From CAXMRP01 sp965216515 (GTDB taxonomy: Bacteria > Pseudomonadota > Alphaproteobacteria > Rhizobiales > Afifellaceae): a DNA stretch of 64,000 nucleotides. Shown piece after piece: positions 34,995 through 42,621 of the stretch. Each line of letters opens with the position of its first letter. Positions within the stretch are counted from its first letter, which is position 1. The stretch spans positions 2,666,001 to 2,730,000 of the forward strand of contig OZ244173.1 in NCBI GenBank assembly GCA_965216515.1. Reading direction: 5' to 3'. The position numbers and the translations under genes are program-made. The notes below the pieces were generated by a model. It worked only from the letters and a program-made list of their open reading frames with translations, made no database searches and was not told the origin of the DNA.

Positions 34995-35510
34995 TTACAG
35001 CTCGAACCAGTCGCCCCAGGTCCAGGTGCTTTTCATCACATTGCTGAGTTGAAACGTATCGATGCGCGTAATTTTGGGCGCAACGCGCGGCAATTCGTTG
35101 CTGACAAAATCGTGCAGGCTTTGAACGTCATGATGCAGGGTCTGAATGATGATGTCGGTGGATCCGAAAGACGTGGCGACGAAGCGGGCATGCGGAAATT
35201 TGGTCAGGCGCTCGGCGATCGAATCCGCGTGGCCGGGCTGCACGCGGATATGGACCATCGCCACGACCTCAAATCCGAGGGTGATAAGGTTGCCGACGAC
35301 AGTGATGCGGATCAGGTCGAGGTCGATCAGCCGTGCGACGCGCTGGCGAACCGTGCCCTCTGAGATATCAAGTTCGCGGGCGATTTCCCGATAGGAGCGG
35401 CGGCCGTTGCGCGCGAGCGTGGCGATGATCCGCTGGTCGGTCTCGCTGATTGTGTCCCGTACTGGCTGTTTTTGTTCCATTGAAGTCAACCGATTTCCCG
35501 GAATTCGCAT
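34995..35510 (-). CDS. Lrp/AsnC-family transcriptional regulator
   Basis: 171 residues from the ATG at 35510, preceded by AGAAGGAAC; a later ATG at 35480 has no site. N-terminal HTH (TDQRIIATLARNGRRSYREIARELDISEGTVRQRVARL) and a C-terminal RAM domain (VVAMVHIRVQPGHADSIAERL..., about 85-165). Divergent from a polyamine-type ABC operon, which it probably controls in response to an amino acid. Palindromes at 35560-35571 and 35672-35695 are candidate binding sites. Confidence 0.92.
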   Translation of the reverse strand: MRIPGNRLTSMEQKQPVRDTISETDQRIIATLARNGRRSYREIARELDISEGTVRQRVARLIDLDLIRITVVGNLITLGFEVVAMVHIRVQPGHADSIAERLTKFPHARFVATSFGSTDIIIQTLHHDVQSLHDFVSNELPRVAPKITRIDTFQLSNVMKSTWTWGDWFEL

Positions 35511-35559
35511 GTTCCTTCTTAGACGATTCGTAGCGCCGTTCCGCGCCTTCCCGCGATCG

Positions 35560-35571
35560 GCGAAATTTCGC
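35560..35571. promoter_or_regulatory. Palindrome upstream of the Lrp-type gene
   Basis: GCGAAATTTCGC, a perfect 12-bp palindrome 50 bp upstream of the regulator start. Shares the half-site GCGAA with the larger palindrome at 35672-35695. Confidence 0.4.
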
Positions 35572-35671
35572 AATAGCATAGATCGAACAATTGACAATGC
35601 GTGAGTGCGAAGCAATAGTTCTACGCGTACAAGCGGTTTGGTTGTAAAAAAATGCGCAAAAATTCAAAAAA

Positions 35672-35695
35672 GGGTATCGCGAATTCGCGATGCCC
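35672..35695. promoter_or_regulatory. Large palindrome upstream of the ABC transporter operon
   Basis: A 24-bp palindrome with one mismatched pair; its core ATCGCGAATTCGCGAT is perfect. It ends 47 bp before the binding-protein gene and is GC-richer than its AT-rich surroundings. Likely operator for the divergent Lrp-type protein; a terminator is less likely as only TTTT follows weakly. Confidence 0.5.
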
Positions 35696-35742
35696 ATTTT
35701 GGGTTCAACCTGCCGAAGTGTCAAACAAGGGTAGAAATAATC

Positions 35743-36795
35743 ATGAACATGAAAAGGCTATTCATTCCGGGACTCGCAGCAGCCGCGTCCCTGCTTCTGC
35801 CTGCAATGGCGAGTGCCGACACCCAGATTACGTTTTTCTACTGGGCCGGTTCCAACCAGGGCGTTGTGCCGCAAGCCGTCATTGACGCCTATGTCGAAGC
35901 CCATCCTGACGTAAAGGTCGACATCATCGAATCGACCAATCAGCTCACCTATCCGAAAATGGTTGCTGCGCGTCGTACAACGCCGGACGAACCGTTGGTC
36001 AATTGCGGATTTTTCAATACGGGCATCGCCAACAAGGGCGACGTCGATGATATGTGGGAGTCGCTCGACCCGGCAAAGATACCCAACATGGCCAACGTAT
36101 TGGAAGGTTATCGTCGGCCCGGCGATCGGGGGATCGGCTTCCAGACCGCGACCATCGGGCTGTTGTACAACACCGAGGCGATACCCGCGCCGCCGACGTC
36201 CTGGGGCGCCTTGTGGGGCGAGGCCAACCGGGGTCGCGTCGTGATGTTCGACTACGATACCCGTGCCGTTGCAATGGCGGCGCGCCTGAATGGTGGCGAT
36301 GAGACCAATGCGGATCCGGGGTTCGAGGTTTGGGCCAAGAACGCCAAGAACCTTCGCGCACTCGTCGACACCAACGATGCGCTGAAGAATCTTTTGGTCA
36401 GCGGCGATGCGTGGGTGGCGCCGTGGTTCTCCTCCATTGCCAAGGTCTGGATTGACGAGGGAGCGCCCCTGGCCTTTGCGGTTCCCGATGAGGGTGCGAT
36501 CGCCTTTCCGTTCTATCTCATGATCGGAAAGGGCTCTTCGCCAGCACAGATCGATGTCTGCTCCGATCTCATCAACGATCTGCTTTCGCCGGAAAATGCG
36601 GCGCGTTATGGCAAGCTCACATACGCCATTCCGGTTGTGTCCAACGCACCGCAGACCGAAGAGCAGATGAACAATCCGATCACGTCGCTGGCGACGGCGG
36701 AGAGCGCTGTCCATCTCGACTTCGCCGCCATTGCAGAACAGGCGGCCGAATGGCGCGAGCGGTGGGATCGTGAGGTGAAGATCAACCTGCGCTAG
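35743..36795 (+). CDS. ABC transporter binding protein (PotD-like)
   Basis: 350 residues with a Sec signal peptide (MNMKRLFIPGLAAAASLLLP, cleavage after ASA). The mature chain has the type-II binding-protein fold of the spermidine/putrescine group: ITFFYWAGSN at the start, IGFQTATIGLLYNTEAI (hinge region) and the C-terminal ENAARYGKLTYAIPV. Ligand not certain; polyamines, small peptides or amino-acid conjugates are all handled by this group. First gene of a long operon running to 44435. Confidence 0.88.
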   Translation: MNMKRLFIPGLAAAASLLLPAMASADTQITFFYWAGSNQGVVPQAVIDAYVEAHPDVKVDIIESTNQLTYPKMVAARRTTPDEPLVNCGFFNTGIANKGDVDDMWESLDPAKIPNMANVLEGYRRPGDRGIGFQTATIGLLYNTEAIPAPPTSWGALWGEANRGRVVMFDYDTRAVAMAARLNGGDETNADPGFEVWAKNAKNLRALVDTNDALKNLLVSGDAWVAPWFSSIAKVWIDEGAPLAFAVPDEGAIAFPFYLMIGKGSSPAQIDVCSDLINDLLSPENAARYGKLTYAIPVVSNAPQTEEQMNNPITSLATAESAVHLDFAAIAEQAAEWRERWDREVKINLR

Positions 36796-36822
36796 GAAAT
36801 CGGCTACTTTGCCGCTTGCCGT

Positions 36823-36850
36823 GGTGCGCCGGCCTCCCGGTCGGCGCACC
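36823..36850 (+). terminator. Hairpin after the PotD-like gene
   Basis: Perfect 9-bp stem GGTGCGCCG/CGGCGCACC with a 10-nt loop, between the binding-protein gene and the ATPase gene. No U-tract. Suits partial termination or 3'-end protection. Confidence 0.5.
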
Positions 36851-36875
36851 GTTCATTCAGGAGGGGCGGTCCGAA

Positions 36876-37967
36876 GTGAGTTCCCACGTTGAACTTGTTC
36901 AAGTCACCAAACGCTTCGGGGACCATGTCGCGGTCGACGAAGTGAGCTTTGCCGTTGCGCCGGGCAGTTTTTTCTCGCTGCTTGGGCCGTCGGGTTGCGG
37001 GAAATCGACGACGCTGCGGATGCTGAGCGGCTTTGAGCACCCCGACAGCGGACGCATTCTGATTGACGGCGAGGATGTCAGTTCCGCGCCGCCGTATCGC
37101 CGCCCCACCAACATGGTCTTTCAGCGCTGGGCGCTGTTCCCGCACATGACCGTTTACGCCAATGTCGCCTTTGGTCTTCAGGTGGATCGCGTACCGGCCG
37201 GTGAGATCAGGTCGCGCGTCTTGAAAATGCTCGAGCTGGTCGGTCTCGTGGAGTTTATGGACCGCAAGCCGGGGCAGCTGTCCGGCGGGCAGATGCAGCG
37301 GGTCGCCCTCGGCCGGGCGCTCGTCAAGGAGCCCAAAGTGCTCCTGCTTGACGAGCCGCTCGGCGCGCTTGATCTGAAACTGCGCAATCAGATGCAACTG
37401 GAGTTGAAGCGCATCCAGCGTGAGATTGGCACAACCTTCGTTTACGTCACCCACGATCAGGGTGAGGCGATGACGATGTCCGACACCATCGCCGTCATGA
37501 ACGATGGCCGGATCGAGCAGATCGACCGGCCACAGAACATATATGATACGCCGCAGACACGCTTTGTCGCCGACTTCATCGGCAGCACAAATCTGATCCC
37601 CGTCCGGATCAGGGAACGGCATGCCGACCCCGAACAAGGTCATGTCGTTCAGGCGGGTGAATTGATTTTCAATGCCAGGGCGGCGGCCGATCCGGTCGGC
37701 GCGAATTCCGGTGTGGTCTCGGTACGGCCTGAAAGGGCCGTGATCGGGCAGGCATCGGGATTTCCCGATGCGATAGCAGGCGCAACAGTGAAGGAGATCC
37801 TGTTTCACGGCTCGTCGATCCACTATGTCCTTCGGTTCGACAAGGCGCCCATAGATTTCAACATCGTGGTTTCGCACAAAGGCGGGGAAGCCGTGTTTGC
37901 CGAAGGCGACGCCGTTGCGGTCGGCTGGCCGGCGGACGCGGCACAACTCTTTCCCGATACGGGATAG
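36876..37967 (+). CDS. ABC transporter ATPase (PotA-like)
   Basis: 363 residues from a GTG with AGGAGGGG 8 nt upstream; the open frame before it is not coding. Walker A GPSGCGKST (about 39-47), Q-loop VFQRWALFPHMT, signature LSGGQMQRVALGRAL, Walker B VLLLDEPLGALD, H-loop VTHDQ, and a C-terminal TOBE domain (about 290-360). Energises import with the two permeases that follow. Confidence 0.95.
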   Translation: MSSHVELVQVTKRFGDHVAVDEVSFAVAPGSFFSLLGPSGCGKSTTLRMLSGFEHPDSGRILIDGEDVSSAPPYRRPTNMVFQRWALFPHMTVYANVAFGLQVDRVPAGEIRSRVLKMLELVGLVEFMDRKPGQLSGGQMQRVALGRALVKEPKVLLLDEPLGALDLKLRNQMQLELKRIQREIGTTFVYVTHDQGEAMTMSDTIAVMNDGRIEQIDRPQNIYDTPQTRFVADFIGSTNLIPVRIRERHADPEQGHVVQAGELIFNARAAADPVGANSGVVSVRPERAVIGQASGFPDAIAGATVKEILFHGSSIHYVLRFDKAPIDFNIVVSHKGGEAVFAEGDAVAVGWPADAAQLFPDTG

Positions 37968-37975
37968 CCGAAACG

Positions 37976-38842
37976 ATGCGTGTTCCCGCAATGTCACCAA
38001 AGCAGAAACGGCGATGGATGCCGGTCCTTCTGTTGTCGCCTGCGTTTGCGCTGATGATCTATGTCTTTATCGCGCCGATGCTCGCTTTCTTGCGGTTCAG
38101 CGTCTACTCCTTCCGCGGCGGGCGACTGGAAGAGGATTTCACATTTGAATCCTACTACCGCTTCCTGACGGACCCGTACTATCACCTGATTATCTATGAT
38201 ACGCTGCGCATGGCGCTGTTCGTGACGTTGCTCTCCATCGCGATCGGCTATCCCATCGCCTATGCATTGTGGCGGGTCAATCGCCCCGCCATTCAGCGTT
38301 GGCTCGGACTTGCGATCTTCTCGCCCATCCTCGTGAGTGTGGTTGTGCGCAGCTACGGTTGGACCGTGCTTCTCGCGGATCAGGGACCGGTCAACTATCT
38401 GCTGATCAGGCTCGGTCTCGTCGCCGAACCGCTTGTCCTCGTATTCAACCAGGTTGGCGTGTTGATCAGCCTGACCCACGTCTTTTTGCCTTTCGTCGTG
38501 TTTCCGATCTTTGCGGGGATGGTGCGTCTCGATCCGACGTTGAAGGAGGCTTCGGAGGATCTTGGAGCGGGCTGGTGGACGACGTTTCGCCGCATCACCT
38601 TCCCGCTCACCCTGCCCGGTCTTGTCGCTGGCGCCCAAATCTGCCTGACCCTGGCGCTTGGCGCATTCGTCACGCCGGCGATCCTCGGCGGCGGCCGGGT
38701 TCTTGTGTTGCCGCTCCTGATTTATCGGACCACAACGGAGATAAACTGGCCCGTCGCCGCGGTTGGCGGGCTCGTCTTGCTGGTGTTTGCGCTGATCGTT
38801 GTGGCGGCCTCAAATCGCCTTCTGAAGTATGCGGAGGTGTAA
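37976..38842 (+). CDS. ABC transporter permease (PotB-like)
   Basis: 288 residues, six hydrophobic helices. EAA loop: EASEDLGAGWWTTFRRITFPLTLPG (about residues 187-211), which docks on the ATPase. A second in-frame ATG lies 15 bp downstream and could be the true start. Begins 8 bp after the ATPase gene. Confidence 0.93.
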   Translation: MRVPAMSPKQKRRWMPVLLLSPAFALMIYVFIAPMLAFLRFSVYSFRGGRLEEDFTFESYYRFLTDPYYHLIIYDTLRMALFVTLLSIAIGYPIAYALWRVNRPAIQRWLGLAIFSPILVSVVVRSYGWTVLLADQGPVNYLLIRLGLVAEPLVLVFNQVGVLISLTHVFLPFVVFPIFAGMVRLDPTLKEASEDLGAGWWTTFRRITFPLTLPGLVAGAQICLTLALGAFVTPAILGGGRVLVLPLLIYRTTTEINWPVAAVGGLVLLVFALIVVAASNRLLKYAEV

Positions 38843-38843
38843 C

Positions 38844-39692
38844 TTGGCCGCCCGTACGTCAATTCCTCCGATCCGCTATATTCTGCTCACCGTGTTCGCT
38901 GTGATTTCGGTGATATTCATCGTCGCACCCCTCGTCGTGATCATCGTCAATTCCTTTTCAAGCGTTGCCTACAACATCTTTCCGCCGGAGGGATTTTCGC
39001 TGCGATGGTACAAGAACCTGGCCGGGCAGACGAGCTTCTATTCCGCCGCGGCGCGCAGTCTGCTCCTGGCGTCGCTGACCACGATCCTCTCCCTCATCAT
39101 CGGCACAATGGCCGCATATGCCCTGACCCGTTACCGGCTTGTCGGCAAGAACCTGATACAGGGATTTCTGCTGTCGCCGATCGTGTTGCCCAAGATAGTC
39201 CTGGGTGTCGCGGTGTTCATGTTTTTCGTCCAGATCGGCGTGCTGCGCAGCTATTCGAGCCTGCTGCTGACCCACACGCTTGTGAGCGTGCCCTTTGTAA
39301 TAGCCATCGTCACGGCGGCGCTGCTCAACTTCGACTGGACTGTCCAGGAAGCTGCGATGGATCTGGGCGCCGGGCCCATCACCACATTCGTGCGAGTCAT
39401 CCTTCCCGAAATTTCCATCAGCATGACCCTTGCCGGGGTGCTGGCATTCATGACGTCGTTCGACCAGGTGGAGACGACGCTCTTCCTGCTTCGGCCCGGT
39501 GATGAAACGTTGCCGATCGAAATGTTCGTTTACCTTCAGAAGTGGCAGGACCCGACGATCGCGGCGTTGTCGGCGGTCCTGATCTTCTTCGTTGCACTGC
39601 TGGTCGGCGCATTGAACCGCATGATCCGCAGTCGTGCGCCCAGTGCGCTGTTGGCCAAAAACATCAGAGATGAGGGAAGAGGAGATGGTTGA
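38844..39692 (+). CDS. ABC transporter permease (PotC-like)
   Basis: 282 residues, six helices, EAA loop EAAMDLGAGPITTFVRVILPEIS. The TTG at 38844 is preferred because GGAGGTG precedes it at ideal spacing, 1 bp after the previous stop; an ATG at 38829 has no site. Overlaps the downstream hydrolase gene by 8 bp. Confidence 0.92.
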   Translation: MAARTSIPPIRYILLTVFAVISVIFIVAPLVVIIVNSFSSVAYNIFPPEGFSLRWYKNLAGQTSFYSAAARSLLLASLTTILSLIIGTMAAYALTRYRLVGKNLIQGFLLSPIVLPKIVLGVAVFMFFVQIGVLRSYSSLLLTHTLVSVPFVIAIVTAALLNFDWTVQEAAMDLGAGPITTFVRVILPEISISMTLAGVLAFMTSFDQVETTLFLLRPGDETLPIEMFVYLQKWQDPTIAALSAVLIFFVALLVGALNRMIRSRAPSALLAKNIRDEGRGDG

Positions 39693-41436
39693 CGCAGATC
39701 TGAAGCGTCTGCTTGGCGACGTCGATGGCCCCCGGATGTGGCGGCATCTTGAGGAAATGGCGCGTTGGACCAAGGAGGCCGGGACACCCTCGGAGTTGCA
39801 GAGCCTCCGCTACATCGAAGACGAAATGGCGGGCTACGGCTTCGTGACCGAACGGATCATGCACCCTGCCTATATCAGTCTGCCGGGCGAGGCCCGCGTC
39901 GATTGCGACGGCGAAACCTTGAAGTGCATTACCCATTCCTTCTCGCGGGCTTCGCCGGCGGGTGGCCTGTCGGCTGAACTCGTGTATGTGGGAGCCGGAA
40001 CAGAGGAGGATTTCCGGGCCGCGGAGACCGCGGGCCGGATCGTCCTCGCGGAGGGAATCGCAAATCCGGCGGTGTCCCGGCGCGCATCGCGCGCTGGTGC
40101 GCTCGGCCAGGTCCACATTTCGCCTCACGAGCATCTGCACGAAATGTGTATTTCGCCGGTGTGGGGCAGCCCGACCCACGAAACCCGCGCAGATCATCCA
40201 AGCACGGTCGTTGTTTCCGTATCGCGCGAAAGCGGTGATGCACTGAAGGATCGTCTGGCAGCGCAGGGCAGGATCTCGGCGACCCTCCATGCCAAGGTCG
40301 ACACCGGATGGCGGCCGACGCCGATCCTGATTGCCGAACTGCAAGGTCCGTCCGGTGACGCCGATGAACCGTTCGTTCTGTTCACCGGCCACCATGACAC
40401 CTGGTATTATGGAGTTATGGACAATGGCGGGGCCAACGCCACCATGATGGAGGTGGGACGCCTGTGTGCGGTCAACCGCACCCGTTGGCGTCGCGGACTG
40501 CGGATCGCCTTCTGGTCCGGTCATTCGCAAGGCCGCTATTCCAGCTCAACCTGGTATGCCGATGCCAATTGGGAAGAGCTGGAACGCCGGGCCGTCGCCC
40601 ACGTCAACGTCGATTCCACCGGCGGAAAGGGCAATACCGTGGTGGCCGATGCGACGGCTGCAACCGAACTCGCAAACATCGCCCGCACGGCGTTGAAGGC
40701 GCAGGCAGGGCAAGACTATACCGGGCGCCGAAACGGCCGCGCCGGCGATCAGTCGTTCTGGGGTATCGGTGTTCCGGCGATCTTTGGGAATATGGGCGAA
40801 CAGCCTGCCGGTACCGGCGCCAATGCCTCTGCCGCGGTGTTTGGCGGCGGCGCGCGCAAGGGTGCGGGAACCGGATGGTGGTGGCACACGCCCGACGATT
40901 TGCTCGACAAGATGGATCAGGATCTTCTTGTTTGCCACACCCGTATCTACCTTCACACCGTGTGGCGTCTGGTCTCCGATGCCGTTCTGCCGCTTGACTA
41001 TGGCGAGCACGCCGCGATGCTTGTCGGTGAACTGGCCGCGATGCAAGCCGCGGTCGGTGACCGGTTCGACCTTTCGAAATTGACAGACCGTGCGGAGACC
41101 CTGGGACGGCTTGCCGCCCGTGTCGCCGAAATCGGCCAAACCGCCGATGGCGATACCGCCGAAACGATAAACGCCGGCCTGATGGCTGTCTCCCGGGCGC
41201 TTGTGCCAGTCGATTATTCGCTCGGTGACCGCTTCGGCCAGGATCCCGCCCTTGACCAGAACGCGTACCCGGTTCTCGATCCAGTTCGCCAGCTGGCCGG
41301 CACGGATTCCGGTTCCGACGAAGCGGAATTCCTGAACGTCGCGATGATGCGGGCCCGCAACCGTGTGGGCGTGGCACTTCGGACGGCAAATGAGGCGCTT
41401 GAGCGAACGCTCCGAGCGATTTCCAGTGATGCGTGA
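39685..41436 (+). CDS. M28-like metallopeptidase with altered catalytic site
   Basis: 583 residues, no signal peptide, so cytosolic. A PA-like insert (about 120-230) precedes the M28 core. Metal-site segments: GHHDTWYYGVMDNGGANATMM (first His and bridging Asp), HVNVDSTGG (Asp) and WWWHTPDDLLDKMD (last His). The normal catalytic/metal Glu-Glu pair (as in DAEEFG) is replaced by SGHSQG, giving His280-Ser281. This is either a subgroup with a different metal shell or an inactive binding protein. Located in an ABC uptake operon next to a gamma-glutamyltransferase, so peptide or amide conjugates are a plausible substrate. Confidence 0.82.
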   Translation: MVDADLKRLLGDVDGPRMWRHLEEMARWTKEAGTPSELQSLRYIEDEMAGYGFVTERIMHPAYISLPGEARVDCDGETLKCITHSFSRASPAGGLSAELVYVGAGTEEDFRAAETAGRIVLAEGIANPAVSRRASRAGALGQVHISPHEHLHEMCISPVWGSPTHETRADHPSTVVVSVSRESGDALKDRLAAQGRISATLHAKVDTGWRPTPILIAELQGPSGDADEPFVLFTGHHDTWYYGVMDNGGANATMMEVGRLCAVNRTRWRRGLRIAFWSGHSQGRYSSSTWYADANWEELERRAVAHVNVDSTGGKGNTVVADATAATELANIARTALKAQAGQDYTGRRNGRAGDQSFWGIGVPAIFGNMGEQPAGTGANASAAVFGGGARKGAGTGWWWHTPDDLLDKMDQDLLVCHTRIYLHTVWRLVSDAVLPLDYGEHAAMLVGELAAMQAAVGDRFDLSKLTDRAETLGRLAARVAEIGQTADGDTAETINAGLMAVSRALVPVDYSLGDRFGQDPALDQNAYPVLDPVRQLAGTDSGSDEAEFLNVAMMRARNRVGVALRTANEALERTLRAISSDA

Positions 41437-41587
41437 CAACGCCCCGATATTGTCCAGCCGCGTCGCGTCGGCTGTTGGTGCCGCCGGTCGAACCGGACGG
41501 GCCGCGGTCGGGGCGCTGGCGAAAAAAGGTGCCGGCGTGGCGCTTGCCGGTATCGCAGGCACACACAACCGGGAGGTAGAATTGTGA
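41429..41587 (+). CDS. Candidate 52-residue small protein in the operon
   Basis: An open frame that fills the 147-bp gap between two operon genes almost exactly. Its ATG overlaps the previous stop by 8 bp and its stop overlaps the next start (GTGA). The product is rich in Ala, Gly, Val and Arg/Lys (ends AKKGAGVALAGIAGTHNREV), with a weakly hydrophobic middle. No homologue is recognised and no strong ribosome site precedes it, so it may only be a coupling leader for the MDR gene. Confidence 0.35.
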   Translation: MRDNAPILSSRVASAVGAAGRTGRAAVGALAKKGAGVALAGIAGTHNREVEL

Positions 41588-42621
41588 GCCGGTTGCCGCA
41601 ACGAATGCGTGCCGCCCGTTATACCCGCACCGGGCCGGCGTCCGATGTCCTGGAACTGGTGGATCTGGATTTGCCGACACCGCGCGCCGACGAGGTGCTC
41701 GTCGCGGTCGCTGTATCCGCGGTCAATCCGCATGACACCAAGCTACGTGCGGGTTGGCGGGAGGCGCGGGACGGTATCGACATCGTGCCCCACGGCGACG
41801 GTGCGGGTCGGATCGTTGCTGCGGGGGCGGATGTCGCACCGGGCCGTGTCGGCGAGCGGGTGTGGTTTTTTGGCGCCGGCAACCGGCCGGGCAGCGCCGG
41901 CAGCGCCGCCCAGTTCACCGCGCTGCCATCGGCCAATGCCATCAATCTGCCCGCCAACACCGATTATGCAAGCGGTGCCTGTCTGGGTATCCCGGCCCTG
42001 ACGGCGCACCGTGCCGTCTTTTGGGATGGCCCCGTTGAGGGCCAGACCATTCTGGTCTCCGGTGGCGCCGGTGCGGTGGGCGGTTATGCGATACAGTTTG
42101 CGAAGTTTGCCGGCGCCACGGTGATTGCCACGATCAGCAGCCGCGAGAAGGCCGATCACGCGCGCCGCCGCGGCGCCGATCACACGATCGATTATCGCAC
42201 CGAAACGGCCGCATCCCGGATTGTCGAAGCTGCCGGTGGCGTTGGCGTCGACCGGATCGTCGAAGTTGATTTCGGGGCCAATGTTAAGCTCAATCCGAAA
42301 TTGCTGCGCAGCGGAGGAATAATCGCCGCCTATTCTTCGACGCGGGAGCCGTTCCCCGTACTCTCCTATTACGATTACGGCGCGAAATCCGCGACCATCC
42401 ATTTTGTCCGCGATGCCGACATACCCGTCTCGGCGCGACAGGCCGGCATCGACCTGATCACCGAATGCATCCGGAGCGGACGCCTCATCCACGCGATCGA
42501 CAGCCGCTTCCCGCTGGCGGAGATCCAGGCGGCGCACGAACGTCAGGAGACGGGCAGGCATATCGGCAAGGTCCTCGTGGATATCGGGGATGTCGATCAA
42601 TTCGCAGGGAGTTTGCAATGA
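41584..42621 (+). CDS. Quinone oxidoreductase-like MDR protein
   Basis: 345 residues of the zinc-free medium-chain dehydrogenase/reductase family. N-terminal GroES-like domain (about 10-125) and Rossmann domain with SGGAGAVGGYAIQFAKFAGA (about 158-177). The catalytic-zinc cysteines of alcohol dehydrogenases are missing, as in NADPH:quinone reductases. Would reduce quinones or enones, possibly a product released by the neighbouring hydrolases. GTG start with GGGAGGT upstream; overlaps the gamma-GT gene by 4 bp. Confidence 0.88.
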   Translation: MSRLPQRMRAARYTRTGPASDVLELVDLDLPTPRADEVLVAVAVSAVNPHDTKLRAGWREARDGIDIVPHGDGAGRIVAAGADVAPGRVGERVWFFGAGNRPGSAGSAAQFTALPSANAINLPANTDYASGACLGIPALTAHRAVFWDGPVEGQTILVSGGAGAVGGYAIQFAKFAGATVIATISSREKADHARRRGADHTIDYRTETAASRIVEAAGGVGVDRIVEVDFGANVKLNPKLLRSGGIIAAYSSTREPFPVLSYYDYGAKSATIHFVRDADIPVSARQAGIDLITECIRSGRLIHAIDSRFPLAEIQAAHERQETGRHIGKVLVDIGDVDQFAGSLQ

